Below are positions 7,563 to 15,689 of a stretch of DNA of 37,700 bases, one piece after another; within the stretch, counting starts at the first letter, position 1; the number at the start of each line of letters is the position of its first letter. Made by a program: the position numbers and the translations under genes. The DNA comes from CAYMND01 sp964465065. GTDB taxonomy: Bacteria; Acidobacteriota; Aminicenantia; UBA2199. The stretch lies in contig CAYXHZ010000030.1 of NCBI GenBank assembly GCA_964465065.1, positions 1 to 37,700 of the forward strand. Reading direction: 5' to 3'. The notes beneath the pieces are model-generated. The model saw only the letters and a program-made list of their open reading frames with translations. It was not told the DNA's origin and ran no database searches.

Positions 7563-8564
7563 ATGATCAGCGGTACCTTGATCTACGTGATCGCCATCAT
7601 CCTGATGGCCCTGATTTTCGATTACACCAACGGCATGCACGACGCCGCCAACTCCATCGCCACCATCGTCTCCACCCGGGTGCTGACGCCGCGTCAGGCG
7701 GTGGTCTGGGCCGCCTTCTTCAATTTCGTCGCTTTCCTCTTGTTCGGAACCGCCGTGGCCCACACCATCGGCAACGGCCTGATCGACATCTCGGTGGTCG
7801 ACCCGCACGTCATCCTGGGCGGCCTGCTCGGGGCCATCGCCTGGAACCTGCTCACCTGGTGGTTCGGCATGCCGTCCAGTTCCTCCCACGCCCTGATCGG
7901 CGGTTACCTCGGTTCGGCCGTGGCCAAGGCCGGTTTCGGCGTCATGATCGTCAAGGGCTGGATCAAGATCGCCCTGTTCATCGTCGTCGCCCCGCTCCTG
8001 GGCATGCTGCTGGGCATCATCCTGATGATCGTCACCACCTGGACGCTGCGCAAGCAAGCCCTGCCCAAAATCAACCTGTGGTCGCGGCGCATGCAGTTCT
8101 TCTCGGCCGCCCTCTACAGCCTGGGACACGGCGGCAACGACGCCCAGAAAACCATGGGCATCGTCGCCGGCCTTCTCTTCGCCACCGGATACATCAAAGA
8201 GTTCCATATTCCGCTCTGGGTCGTGCTTTCGGCCCATACCGCCATCGCCCTGGGCACCCTTTCCGGCGGCTGGCGCATCGTCAAGACCATGGGTCAGAAG
8301 ATCTGCAAGCTGCGCCCCATCGACGGTTTCTGCGCCGAAACGGCCAGCGCCATGAGCATCTTTTTCTCGACCGTTCTGGGCATCCCCGTTTCCACCACCC
8401 ATGTCATCACCGGCGCCATCACCGGTGTCGGTTCGGTGTGGAACGCATCGGCCGTCAAGTGGGAAGTCACTTTACGCATCGTCTGGGCCTGGATTCTGAC
8501 CATCCCCGGAGCGGCCGTCATCGGCGCCTCGTGCTGGTGGGTGATCGGCCTGTTCGGCCACTGA
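7563..8564 (+). CDS. pit: Pit-family inorganic phosphate transporter
   Basis: A 333-residue inner-membrane carrier that moves metal-phosphate with protons or sodium. Both copies of the PiT signature are visible: DYTNGMHDAANSIA near the N-terminus and SLGHGGNDAQKTMG in the second half. Many hydrophobic helices (about 10) surround them, and PSSSSHALIGG and PVSTTHVITGA form the paired internal repeats. Length is that of the short bacterial Pit type. It follows its DUF47 partner at once (7560/7563). A downstream EamA gene starts 21 bp later with its own Shine-Dalgarno, so a three-gene operon is likely. No Pho-box was recognised upstream. Confidence 0.95.
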   Translation: MISGTLIYVIAIILMALIFDYTNGMHDAANSIATIVSTRVLTPRQAVVWAAFFNFVAFLLFGTAVAHTIGNGLIDISVVDPHVILGGLLGAIAWNLLTWWFGMPSSSSHALIGGYLGSAVAKAGFGVMIVKGWIKIALFIVVAPLLGMLLGIILMIVTTWTLRKQALPKINLWSRRMQFFSAALYSLGHGGNDAQKTMGIVAGLLFATGYIKEFHIPLWVVLSAHTAIALGTLSGGWRIVKTMGQKICKLRPIDGFCAETASAMSIFFSTVLGIPVSTTHVITGAITGVGSVWNASAVKWEVTLRIVWAWILTIPGAAVIGASCWWVIGLFGH

Positions 8565-8585
8565 TTCCGATCAGGAGGCATAGCC

Positions 8586-9446
8586 TTGCCGCTGCTGTTG
8601 CTGGTTTCGCTGATCTGGGCCTTTTCCTTCGGCCTGATCAAGGGTCAGTTGGGCGGAGTCGATGCCAACCTGGTTTCGCTGATCCGCATGAGTCTGTCCC
8701 TGCTGGTATTTCTGCCCTGGCTGCGCTGGCGCGCCATCGAGCGCCGACTCGGGCTGCAGCTCTTTTTTTTGGGCATGGTGCAGTACGGCCTGATGTACAT
8801 CAGCTACATCTGGTCCTTCCGGTATCTGGCCGCCCATCAGGTGGCCGTCTTCACCATCTTCACCCCCTTGTACGTCACCCTGGTTCACGACCTGTTCAGC
8901 CGGCGTTTCCACGTACTCTCCCTGCTGTCGGCGCTGCTGGCGATCGTCGGCACGGCCGTGGTCGTCGACGGTCAGTTCGCCCGTAACGAACTGCGTAGCG
9001 GTTTTCTGCTGGTGCAGGTCTCCAACCTGTGCTTCGCCCTGGGCCAGGTGTGGTACAAGAGGCTGACCGACAGATACCGGCAGATCCGGGACGGCGATGT
9101 CTTCGCCCTGGTCTACGCCGGAGCCGTGGCCGTCACCCTGGTCGCCGCAGCCCTGACCGTCGATACTTCCGCCATCCGGCTCGGTCCCGCCCAGATATAC
9201 GCCCTGCTCTACCTGGGCGTGATCGCCTCCGGCCTGTGTTTTTTCTGGTGGAACCGGGGCGCCCGCAGCACCGGCATCGGCAGCCTGGCCGTGATCAACA
9301 ACCTCAAGGTTCCCCTGAGCGTGGCCTGCTCGCTGCTGTTCTTCGGCGAAACGGGCGACATCCCGCGCCTGCTCGGCGGCGGCGCCATCATCCTGCTCGC
9401 CCTGCTCCTGGATCAGCGTCTCCAAGCCGGACGCCGGGGCTGCTGA
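8586..9446 (+). CDS. EamA/DMT-family transporter
   Basis: A 286-residue inner-membrane protein with about ten hydrophobic segments arranged as two EamA (DUF6) repeats. The first begins LLLLVSLIWAFSFGLIKG, and the second contains ALLYLGVIASGLCFFWWN. This is the drug/metabolite transporter superfamily; substrates vary widely (amino acids, metabolites) and cannot be assigned here. The TTG at 8586 is chosen because AGGAGG lies at 8573-8578 with a 7-base gap, and the protein then starts directly at the first helix. It is the last gene of the DUF47-pit operon and converges on the minus-strand barrel gene, whose stop lies 17 bp further on. Confidence 0.88.
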   Translation: MPLLLLVSLIWAFSFGLIKGQLGGVDANLVSLIRMSLSLLVFLPWLRWRAIERRLGLQLFFLGMVQYGLMYISYIWSFRYLAAHQVAVFTIFTPLYVTLVHDLFSRRFHVLSLLSALLAIVGTAVVVDGQFARNELRSGFLLVQVSNLCFALGQVWYKRLTDRYRQIRDGDVFALVYAGAVAVTLVAAALTVDTSAIRLGPAQIYALLYLGVIASGLCFFWWNRGARSTGIGSLAVINNLKVPLSVACSLLFFGETGDIPRLLGGGAIILLALLLDQRLQAGRRGC

Positions 9447-9463
9447 ACCCGGACCGCGATCGG

Positions 9464-10072
9464 TTAAAACAGAATTCCGGCCGAAAAGGCGAAACCGCGG
9501 TTCTTGACGTCCGAGTCTTCGGCGTCGATCTTGGCCAGACCCAAGTTGTAGCGGGCGTCCAGCAGCAGCTTGTTCTTCTCGCCGATGCGGAACTCCAGTC
9601 CGGCTCCCAGGACGGCTCCGTAATCGAACTCCTTGAACGAGTCCTTGACGTCGACATCTTCGCTCTCCTCGGCGCCGAGTTTGGCCGAGACCAGATAGGC
9701 CCCGTAGCCGCCGGCGAACAGGACCGGCCGGACCGATTCGGACAGCGGCACGGCCAGCTGCAGCAGCACGGGCAGTTCGATGTAGTCCAGAGTGGTTTTC
9801 CATGTACCGCCGAACGGACCGACCACCTCGGCCTCGTGTCCCTTCTGGCTGTAAAGGAGCTCGATGCGGAAGGCGAACTGCTCGCCGGCCGGCATGACGG
9901 CAACCAGTCCGGCGCAAAAGCCGAGCAAGTCCTTGGCGGTGGTACCGACGACCGTGTCCGGGTAATCGAAACGGCTGACGGTGACGCCGCCCTTGAAGCC
10001 GTAACTGGCCGGCAGGGCTGCCGCCAACAGGCTCAGGCAAAGCAGACTCAGAATCGCTTTTTTTTGGTTCAT
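9464..10072 (-). CDS. Outer-membrane beta-barrel (porin-like) protein
   Basis: A 202-residue protein with a clear signal peptide (MNQKKAILSLLCLSLLAAAL, cut near residues 20-25), then alternating hydrophobic strands and glycine turns typical of the small 8-stranded OmpA/OmpX-like barrel fold (PF13505/PF13568 type). Strands such as FAFRIELLYSQKG and LLLDARYNLGLAKID are visible, and the protein ends in the aromatic SAGILF, as outer-membrane proteins do. The ATG at 10072 is chosen over an upstream one because AAGGAGAGGAG precedes it and the signal peptide starts there. It follows nrfA by 36 bp on the same strand, so it may share that operon. No specific function is known. Confidence 0.8.
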   Translation of the reverse strand: MNQKKAILSLLCLSLLAAALPASYGFKGGVTVSRFDYPDTVVGTTAKDLLGFCAGLVAVMPAGEQFAFRIELLYSQKGHEAEVVGPFGGTWKTTLDYIELPVLLQLAVPLSESVRPVLFAGGYGAYLVSAKLGAEESEDVDVKDSFKEFDYGAVLGAGLEFRIGEKNKLLLDARYNLGLAKIDAEDSDVKNRGFAFSAGILF

Positions 10073-10108
10073 GTTCTCTCCTCTCCTTGTTTTAAACACT
10101 GCAAACGC

Positions 10109-11548
10109 TCAGCCGTCGGCCAGCGGATCTTTGAATTCCATATCCGGAATGAAATCGAGACGACGTTCACCCCGCTGTTGCAGGTAGCGCTCGAGCTCCA
10201 GATCGATCTGCGCCGGCAGGTCCACGCCGGCTTTGGCCAGGATCTGCCGCAACAGGGCCTCGGCCTTGGCGGCGAACAGGGCCGAATCCCCCAGGATGCG
10301 CATGGCCTCGGTCGGGTTGTGGAAGGCCACGGAATTCTCGGCCCCGAAAAAGACCAGCCGGTAAAAGGCCTGCTCGTACTGCTCGCGGGCCAGCGCGTAC
10401 ATAGCCTCGTCGGGCACCAGGCCGGCGCCCGTCTCCCGATGGAGGCGTTCGAACAGCTTGGCACAGACGGCGTTGGCGTACCCCGCCCGGATGTAGAGGG
10501 ACATGGCCCGATCCTGAATGAAGCGCACCCGGTCTTTCAGCCAGTCCTGTCCCTGGCTGTGACACTGCAGGCAGGCCTTGAAGTCGTTTTTGAGCGGGCT
10601 CATGATGCGGTGGTCGGAAATCTTGTAGTTGCCGACGCGGGTGAAGGGCATGTGACAGTCCGCACAGGCCAGGCCCGCGCTCCAATGGGTGCTGCCGTTG
10701 CTGAACAGCTCGAACTCGGGGTGACGGATGAAGCCCAGCTTGAAGCCGGTGACCGCCTGCTTCCACTCCAGATAGGCCGGATCGCTGCGGATCACGGCGA
10801 TGATGTCTTCGATGCGGATCCGCCCGTACTTGGACCTCTGCCAGGGGAAAAAGGCGGCGATGGATTTCATCTGCTCGTCCTTTTTCACGACATAGGTCAC
10901 ATGACATTGCGCGCAGACCAGGGAACGCATGTCCTGGGGGCCCAGCCGGGTCAGATCGGTCTGCATGACATCGAGGGCCTTGCCCAGGGTGAAGCGGTTC
11001 AGAATGCGCAGGGCCATGCTTTTAGGATCGTGGCAGGAGAGACAACCCACCCCCGTTTGCCGGTCCCGGGCCGGGATCCATTCCAGAACCTGGGCAAAGG
11101 GCAGGGAAAAATAATCGGTCCCGTGCCGATCGACCAGCTCCTGGGCATAGGGCGTCTTGCAGCTCAGGCAGACACCGCCCGGCGAGCGCCGCGTGGCGTC
11201 GATCTCCAGGACATCCCGCAGCATGTGCTCGTGGCCGCGCGGTTCGTTGTATTCGACTCCGAAACCGAAACCGTTGTAGAGCACGGCCAGGAAGGGGTAC
11301 TGCGACAGCTTGTCGTATACCTTTTCGTCGCTGTCCCAACCCCTCTTGTACACGCTCTTCCCGGATGGCGCAGGTTCGGCAGTCCGCCGGTGCAGATCGT
11401 AATGCAGCGGGTAGACCTTGCCCCATTGCGCGGAATCGTATTCCATCTCGGCGATTTCGCCGATCCGTACCGGCTCGGCCCGCCGGGAGCACGCGACCAG
11501 GGCGAGCCCGACAATCAGCAGCAGACTTGGCATACTATGGCTTTTCAT
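10109..11548 (-). CDS. nrfA: Cytochrome c nitrite reductase, catalytic subunit NrfA
   Basis: A 479-residue periplasmic pentahaem enzyme that reduces nitrite to ammonium with six electrons. The first haem site has the NrfA-specific lysine ligand (CLSCK, residues 127-131); the others are CLSCH, CAQCH, CADCH and CLQCH. The conserved NEPRGHEHML stretch follows the expected order. The N-terminus is a lipoprotein signal with lipobox LVAC (C20), so the enzyme is probably membrane-tethered, a variation on the usual soluble form. Its start overlaps the end of nrfH by 14 bp, indicating tight coupling. It works with NrfH, which passes it quinol electrons, and depends on the upstream ResB/CcsA pair for haem attachment. 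Confidence 0.96.
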   Translation of the reverse strand: MKSHSMPSLLLIVGLALVACSRRAEPVRIGEIAEMEYDSAQWGKVYPLHYDLHRRTAEPAPSGKSVYKRGWDSDEKVYDKLSQYPFLAVLYNGFGFGVEYNEPRGHEHMLRDVLEIDATRRSPGGVCLSCKTPYAQELVDRHGTDYFSLPFAQVLEWIPARDRQTGVGCLSCHDPKSMALRILNRFTLGKALDVMQTDLTRLGPQDMRSLVCAQCHVTYVVKKDEQMKSIAAFFPWQRSKYGRIRIEDIIAVIRSDPAYLEWKQAVTGFKLGFIRHPEFELFSNGSTHWSAGLACADCHMPFTRVGNYKISDHRIMSPLKNDFKACLQCHSQGQDWLKDRVRFIQDRAMSLYIRAGYANAVCAKLFERLHRETGAGLVPDEAMYALAREQYEQAFYRLVFFGAENSVAFHNPTEAMRILGDSALFAAKAEALLRQILAKAGVDLPAQIDLELERYLQQRGERRLDFIPDMEFKDPLADG

Positions 11549-12026
11549 CCTGCCCTCCCAGATGCACGAATAAATGGTTGGTGGTCATCTTGTGCCCCGC
11601 CTTGCGGTGACATTGAATGCAGCTCAGCTCTTGGTTCATGTTGGCTACCGTCTGCTCGTGACACTGGATGCAGTTCTGTTGCAGAACGGTCTGCCCGTGC
11701 CCCGTCAGGGTGATCATGTCGTGTTCCTGACGGGGGAACATTTCGAACAGCAGGTCTTTTCCGCCGTCGACCGCCTTCCAGAAGTAATGGCTGACGAAGT
11801 GGTCGTTGGGCAGATGACAGTCCACGCATTTCAGTGTCCGGTGCGGCGAATGACTCCAGGTCAGGTGCCGCTCCGCCATGGAATGGCAGGAGCCGCAAAA
11901 CACCGGCGACTCGCTCTTTTCGAGCAGTTTGGGCGGTCCCAACAGCAGAAAGGCCAGCACCGGCAGGCCGATGCAGGTCGCGACCAGCAGCCGTTTGCCC
12001 CAGCGTTGCCTCAAACGGTCAAGCAT
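11535..12026 (-). CDS. nrfH: Cytochrome c nitrite reductase membrane subunit NrfH
   Basis: A 163-residue NapC/NirT-family tetrahaem cytochrome. One N-terminal membrane anchor (residues about 12-32) is followed by a periplasmic part with four haem motifs: CGSCH, CVDCH, CIQCH and CIQCH. NrfH oxidises menaquinol and feeds NrfA. Length and haem count match the family. Its start overlaps the end of ccsA by 8 bp, and its stop lies inside the start of nrfA, so all three are translated from one message. There is no sign of a separate promoter. Confidence 0.95.
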   Translation of the reverse strand: MLDRLRQRWGKRLLVATCIGLPVLAFLLLGPPKLLEKSESPVFCGSCHSMAERHLTWSHSPHRTLKCVDCHLPNDHFVSHYFWKAVDGGKDLLFEMFPRQEHDMITLTGHGQTVLQQNCIQCHEQTVANMNQELSCIQCHRKAGHKMTTNHLFVHLGGQDEKP

Positions 12027-12792
12027 AGCTGTGCAGCCCTCCCAACAGATAGTTTACACCGAAATAAGTAAAAAACACGGCCAAAAGTCCGGCCAGCAGC
12101 ATCCAGGCCAGTTTTTTCTGCCGCCAGCCGCGCAGGTTCAGGTGGATGGCCAGTGCGTACACCGTCCAGGTGATCAGCGACCAGGTCTCTTTGGGATCCC
12201 AGCTCCAGTAGCGGCCCCAGGCCCGTTCCGCCCAGACCGATCCGGTCACGATGCCGATCGTCAGACAGACGAAACCGAGCCGGGCCAGTTTCAGCAGGTA
12301 GACCTCGGCCCGGCCGACCTCCCTTTGCGCCAGGCGCACGCCGGACCAGACACCGGCCACGACGAAGGCGGCGTAGGCCAGCATGGAGCTGAACACGTGA
12401 AAAAACAGCCAGTTGCTGCGCAGGGCCGGCATCAGAGGGCGAACCCGGCTGTCGAGCAGGGCCAGGACGGCGAAACCGGCCGCCACCCAGATAACGGCCG
12501 GCAGCAACAGCTCGCTCCGCTCGCCGAAGCGGAAGTACAGCACCAGGATCAGAGCTATCGACAGCACCAGCAGCACCAGCAGCGACTCGAACTGATTGGA
12601 GAAGGGAAAGTGGCCGATGAGCAGCCCGCGCCAGACCAGGACGACGAGGCCGGCGAGCAGGCAGGCCGCCAGCAGGGCCACGCAGAGCCTGGCGAAAAGC
12701 GGCTTTTTGCCGATAAAATACAGCGCGTAGGCCACGACGGCCAGCAAGGCCGACAGAAATGCGCAATTCAGTACGGTTTCCGTACCAGCCAT
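12019..12792 (-). CDS. ccsA: Cytochrome c biogenesis protein CcsA (system II haem handling)
   Basis: A 257-residue inner-membrane protein with about eight helices. It contains the tryptophan-rich haem-binding WWD signature of the CcmC/CcsA family (WGRYWSWDPKETWSLITW) and conserved periplasmic histidines, for example in NWLFFHVFSSMLAYAAF and in ALAIHLNL. Together with ResB it exports haem and attaches it to apocytochromes. It overlaps resB by 25 bp upstream and nrfH by 8 bp downstream. Its placement with nrfHA suggests that this maturation system is dedicated to, or expressed with, the nitrite reductase. The alternative CcmC (system I) is unlikely because ResB is next to it. Confidence 0.93.
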   Translation of the reverse strand: MAGTETVLNCAFLSALLAVVAYALYFIGKKPLFARLCVALLAACLLAGLVVLVWRGLLIGHFPFSNQFESLLVLLVLSIALILVLYFRFGERSELLLPAVIWVAAGFAVLALLDSRVRPLMPALRSNWLFFHVFSSMLAYAAFVVAGVWSGVRLAQREVGRAEVYLLKLARLGFVCLTIGIVTGSVWAERAWGRYWSWDPKETWSLITWTVYALAIHLNLRGWRQKKLAWMLLAGLLAVFFTYFGVNYLLGGLHSYA

Positions 12793-13700
12793 AACAGCAC
12801 CCCCGCAATCAACAGGACGAATCCGCCGTAGACCATCCAGACAAAGCCTTCCCGTTTGACCGTCAGCAGCGAACGCTGCGGATCGGCCGGGTCGTAGGAA
12901 CTCTGGTAGAAGCAGTAGCCCTGGTAGGACCAGGGCTCGTTGACGGCCACCTGCCCGCTGACCGTTTGTTCCCCGTCCCTGACCCGCAGCCCGGAACGGT
13001 AGTTTTTGATCTCGGCGTCGACCAGGGTCAGCGAGGCCCGCCAGGGAAACTCCGGCCGTTCATGGCTCGGATAATGCAGAAAAACCCAATACTGATCGGA
13101 TTTTCCCTGCCTGTCCACCTGCAGACGAACGGCCGGATTGTTCCACTGCGCCGAACGGCTGAAGGCCTGACCCGGGCCGGACAGCGCAAAGTCTTCATAG
13201 ACGGCGACGATCTTGAATCCGGTCGCAGCGAACGCGAACTCCGTTCCGGCCGCCGCCCGGACCCGGGTCCGCTGTCCGGCTGCGCTCAGATCGAGCCACA
13301 GGTACGGGCTGCGGTAATAGTCGATGGCGAATTCGTTCAATTCCACCGCAAAGGGCAGCCGGTACATGCCGTCCTCGGCCAGGACCGTGTCGACCGGCCG
13401 GTTCCGGGTCAGATCGATGACGGCCTGGAAACGGGTGGCCATGTTCAGGACCGAGCCGACGATGATGACGACGATCCCTGCGTGCAGGACGACAAAGGAC
13501 CAGCCCGCCCGCCGGCCCCTTTTGATCAGGCAGAAGGCGGTGTTGAGCGCCAGCAGCAGCGCCAGACCGATGAACCAGGCGCTGCGGTAGACGCTGTTGC
13601 TGTACCCCCCGACCGTCTGCCAGACGAAGATGGCCAGCAGGACGGTGGCTATGCCGATGAACAATGCCAGGGAGGACAGCCAATCGAGCGCTCGCCGCAT
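12768..13700 (-). CDS. resB: Cytochrome c biogenesis protein ResB (Ccs1/CcsB-like)
   Basis: A 310-residue inner-membrane partner of CcsA in system II cytochrome c maturation. It has the typical N-terminal start (LDWLSSLALFIGIATVLLAI), further helices near residues 45-65 and 75-95, a large periplasmic domain (about 100-275) and a last helix at the C-terminus (VYGGFVLLIAGVLLWLV). This is a short ResB. The ATG at 13700 is preferred over an upstream TTG at 13736: neither has a Shine-Dalgarno, but TACAAT sits 7 bases before the ATG, fitting a leaderless start. It is the first gene of the resB-ccsA-nrfH-nrfA operon. Confidence 0.9.
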   Translation of the reverse strand: MRRALDWLSSLALFIGIATVLLAIFVWQTVGGYSNSVYRSAWFIGLALLLALNTAFCLIKRGRRAGWSFVVLHAGIVVIIVGSVLNMATRFQAVIDLTRNRPVDTVLAEDGMYRLPFAVELNEFAIDYYRSPYLWLDLSAAGQRTRVRAAAGTEFAFAATGFKIVAVYEDFALSGPGQAFSRSAQWNNPAVRLQVDRQGKSDQYWVFLHYPSHERPEFPWRASLTLVDAEIKNYRSGLRVRDGEQTVSGQVAVNEPWSYQGYCFYQSSYDPADPQRSLLTVKREGFVWMVYGGFVLLIAGVLLWLVRKPY

Positions 13701-13707
13701 AAATTTT

Positions 13708-13736
13708 ATTGTAACCGAATCGACCGGGGAAAACAA
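13708..13736 (-). promoter_or_regulatory. Promoter of the resB-ccsA-nrfHA operon (leaderless type)
   Basis: TTGTTT (13736-13731), a 17-bp spacer, then TACAAT (13713-13708). The ATG of resB (13700) begins after 7 bases, so transcription would start at the start codon. The -35 is weak (3 of 6), which would suit an activated promoter; a palindrome lies upstream at 13755-13772. Confidence 0.45.
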
Positions 13737-13754
13737 CTGCGTAAAAAATCGCGC

Positions 13755-13772
13755 TGATCCGCTCGTAGATCA
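13755..13772. promoter_or_regulatory. Interrupted palindrome upstream of resB, possible operator
   Basis: TGATC-N8-GATCA, centred about 63 bp upstream of the predicted resB start site, a distance seen for activators of the Crp/Fnr family. It is not a canonical Fnr box (TTGAT-N4-ATCAA). A second, imperfect inverted repeat (TCACA-N4-TGTGA core) lies at 13780-13799. Confidence 0.3.
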
Positions 13773-13826
13773 TCACGCCGATTCACAGCCATGTGATTCA
13801 AACAAATTGACGAGTCTCCTGGCGGT

Positions 13827-14552
13827 TTATTTGCTTCCGACGGTTGGACAGGTCAGGGTCTTGGTCAGATGGTTGTTCATTTCGTTGACTTCGGTGAACT
13901 CGTTTCTGGCATCGATCACTCCCTTCACCCGCAGAGATTTACGGACTCCCGGACTGGCGGTGCAGGTGACCTCGGTCACTTCGTGGGCCAGAAAACCGCC
14001 TTTGGCCATATTGAGTCGGATTCGTCCTTCGTACACCTTGCTTTCGCCGACCCAGACCTCCTCCCAGACCGTGACATCGATGGCTTTTTTACTGAGATTG
14101 GTGAACTTTACCCAGAGTTTTCCTGTCTTGCTGAAGTAAAGGTCACTCATCTCCACGTCGTACTGGGGGTCCACGATGACAAATTCCTCAGAGCTCTCCC
14201 GACGGTGGGAGCAGGCGGCGATCTTGAATTTTCCGCTCACAGCCGACTGGCTGCTGCCGCTCATCTCCACCCGGATCTGATACCAGCCGTCGGCGATCTT
14301 GTCCGGCACCGTCCAGTTGCAGCTCCATTGGGAGACCGGCAAGCCTTCGGCGATGGCCAGAATGATCCGGTCACCCTGGATGAGCTTCACCGTGTAGGGA
14401 CCATCCGGAGTGACGACGGGATCCCAGGTGATGCGGTAGCTTTCTCCCTTGCACCAGATCACGTTGGCCCGCGGATTGTCGATACGGATGGGAAAGAGAG
14501 GTGTGGCGGCCAGAAAACACAGGAGCAAAACGGATACGATGATGGTTTTCAT
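13827..14552 (-). CDS. Secreted Kre9/KNH-like and CARDB-like domain protein
   Basis: A 241-residue exported protein. The signal peptide is at residues 1-22 (MKTIIVSVLLLCFLAATPLF). Residues about 23-115 resemble the Ig-like Kre9/KNH (PF10342) domain found in many bacterial cell-surface proteins (VIWCKGESYRITWD ... YTVKLIQG ... WTVPDKIADGWYQIRVE). The C-terminal half (about 130-241) looks like a CARDB adhesion-type domain (LWVKFTNLSKKAIDV ... NEFTEVNEMNNHL). The ATG at 14552 has AGGAGG just upstream. It is a single-gene unit upstream of the resB operon. Base composition is somewhat lower in GC than that of its neighbours. Role unknown; extracellular adhesion or assembly is only a guess from the domains. 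Confidence 0.75.
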   Translation of the reverse strand: MKTIIVSVLLLCFLAATPLFPIRIDNPRANVIWCKGESYRITWDPVVTPDGPYTVKLIQGDRIILAIAEGLPVSQWSCNWTVPDKIADGWYQIRVEMSGSSQSAVSGKFKIAACSHRRESSEEFVIVDPQYDVEMSDLYFSKTGKLWVKFTNLSKKAIDVTVWEEVWVGESKVYEGRIRLNMAKGGFLAHEVTEVTCTASPGVRKSLRVKGVIDARNEFTEVNEMNNHLTKTLTCPTVGSK

Positions 14553-14891
14553 GTAATCCTCCTGAGACAGCCAGTTCATGGTCTGCAACCGTCTCCAAGA
14601 GAGTAGAGCAGGATGTTTGCCAAGTGGATCATGCCGATTTATCGGGTTTTTTTGAATTGACCCGTCGATTCATGTCTGAAATCAGGACAAGTTGTATCAG
14701 GTTGAGACAAGTGGTTTCCGGCGCCTTGGTGACGCCATGACGCGCCGTCACCCGTGAAGTTCCGATCCTGATCCCTTGTTTTCATGCCCTCATTGACATT
14801 TTTTCAATAGAATCTTAGCATGAACCCATATACAGTGCCGATGAACATCAATCGCAAATATAAAAATCCGGAACGATAAGAGGACCGTTAC
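14553..14891. other. 339-bp divergent intergenic region
   Basis: AT-richer than its surroundings. It holds the AGGAGG of the minus-strand gene, a weak hairpin (GGTGACG at 14728-14734 with CGTCACC at 14746-14752) and the plus-strand promoter at 14794-14822. No convincing small gene was seen. Confidence 0.5.
14794..14822 (+). promoter_or_regulatory. Sigma70-type promoter of the flavoprotein gene
   Basis: A perfect TTGACA (14794-14799), a 17-bp spacer, then TAGCAT (14817-14822, 4 of 6). The leader to the ATG at 14892 is about 63 bases and contains AGAGGA upstream of the start. Confidence 0.6.
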
Positions 14892-15668
14892 ATGAAAAAT
14901 GTCACAGCCTTCCTTGGCAGCGCCAGCAAGAAGCATACATTCATTGCCGTGCGCCAATTCCTTGACAACCTGCAGACACTGGGTGATGTCAATTGCGAGA
15001 TCGTCGTCCTGAGCGACCATCGGCTCGAGATCTGCAGAGGGTGCAAGATGTGTTTCGAAAAGGGCGAGGAGTTCTGCCCTTTGAAAGACGATCGGGATTT
15101 TCTGATAAAAAAGATGATGGCTTCAGATGGCGTCGTCTTCGCCTGCCCTAATTATTCGTTCCAGGTCTCCGCTATCATGAAAGTTTTCCTTGACAGGCTC
15201 GGCTTCATCTTCCACCGCCCACGTTTTTTCGGAAAAACGTTCAGCGCCATTGTAACCCAGGGTGTTTACGGCGGAGAAAAAATTGTCAGCTACCTCGATT
15301 TCATTGGCAATGGTTTAGGCTTCAACACAGTAAAAGGCAGTTGCCTGACTGCGTTTGAACCCATGACAGAGAAGGAAAAACAACATAGGGACAAGGTTCT
15401 TGCTCGACAAAGCAGACAGTTCTACAAGAGACTTGTCAAATCCGATCGTCCAGTCCCGTCATTGTTCAAACTCATGGGTTTTCGGATGGGTCGAACCAGT
15501 ATACGGCTGGAGCTTGATGACAACAGTTATGATTACAGGTACTACAAAGACAAGGGTTGGTTCGAATCCGATTACTATTACCCGACTCGTTTGGGAATCA
15601 TGAAGAAGACCGCAGGCCGTCTCGCCGATTTGATTCAAGCGAAAATGACCATGAACAGAAAAAAGTAG
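14892..15668 (+). CDS. NADPH-dependent FMN reductase / iron-sulfur flavoprotein
   Basis: A 258-residue cytoplasmic flavodoxin-fold protein. The N-terminus has the FMN-phosphate loop GSASKKHT (residues 9-16). A cysteine cluster C-x2-C-x2-C-x7-C (CRGCKMCFEKGEEFC, about residues 48-62) recalls the 4Fe-4S site of archaeal and clostridial iron-sulfur flavoproteins. CPNYSFQVSAIMKVFLDR is the usual second flavin-binding stretch. The C-terminal 100 residues extend beyond the minimal family length. It would transfer electrons or reduce quinones or other small acceptors; the true substrate is unknown. The gene is single, with its own promoter, and its G+C is visibly lower than that of its neighbours, suggesting acquisition by transfer. 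Confidence 0.87.
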   Translation: MKNVTAFLGSASKKHTFIAVRQFLDNLQTLGDVNCEIVVLSDHRLEICRGCKMCFEKGEEFCPLKDDRDFLIKKMMASDGVVFACPNYSFQVSAIMKVFLDRLGFIFHRPRFFGKTFSAIVTQGVYGGEKIVSYLDFIGNGLGFNTVKGSCLTAFEPMTEKEKQHRDKVLARQSRQFYKRLVKSDRPVPSLFKLMGFRMGRTSIRLELDDNSYDYRYYKDKGWFESDYYYPTRLGIMKKTAGRLADLIQAKMTMNRKK

Positions 15669-15689
15669 CCGGCATTGTCGCACAGAGAA

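Noticed and set aside
9029..11713. 894-codon plus-strand open frame across EamA, the barrel gene and nrfA
   Set aside because: It crosses three well-supported genes in other frames; the product is low-complexity.
13755..13772. Canonical Fnr box before resB
   Set aside because: The half-sites are TGATC with an 8-bp gap, not TTGAT-N4-ATCAA; kept only as an unspecified palindrome.
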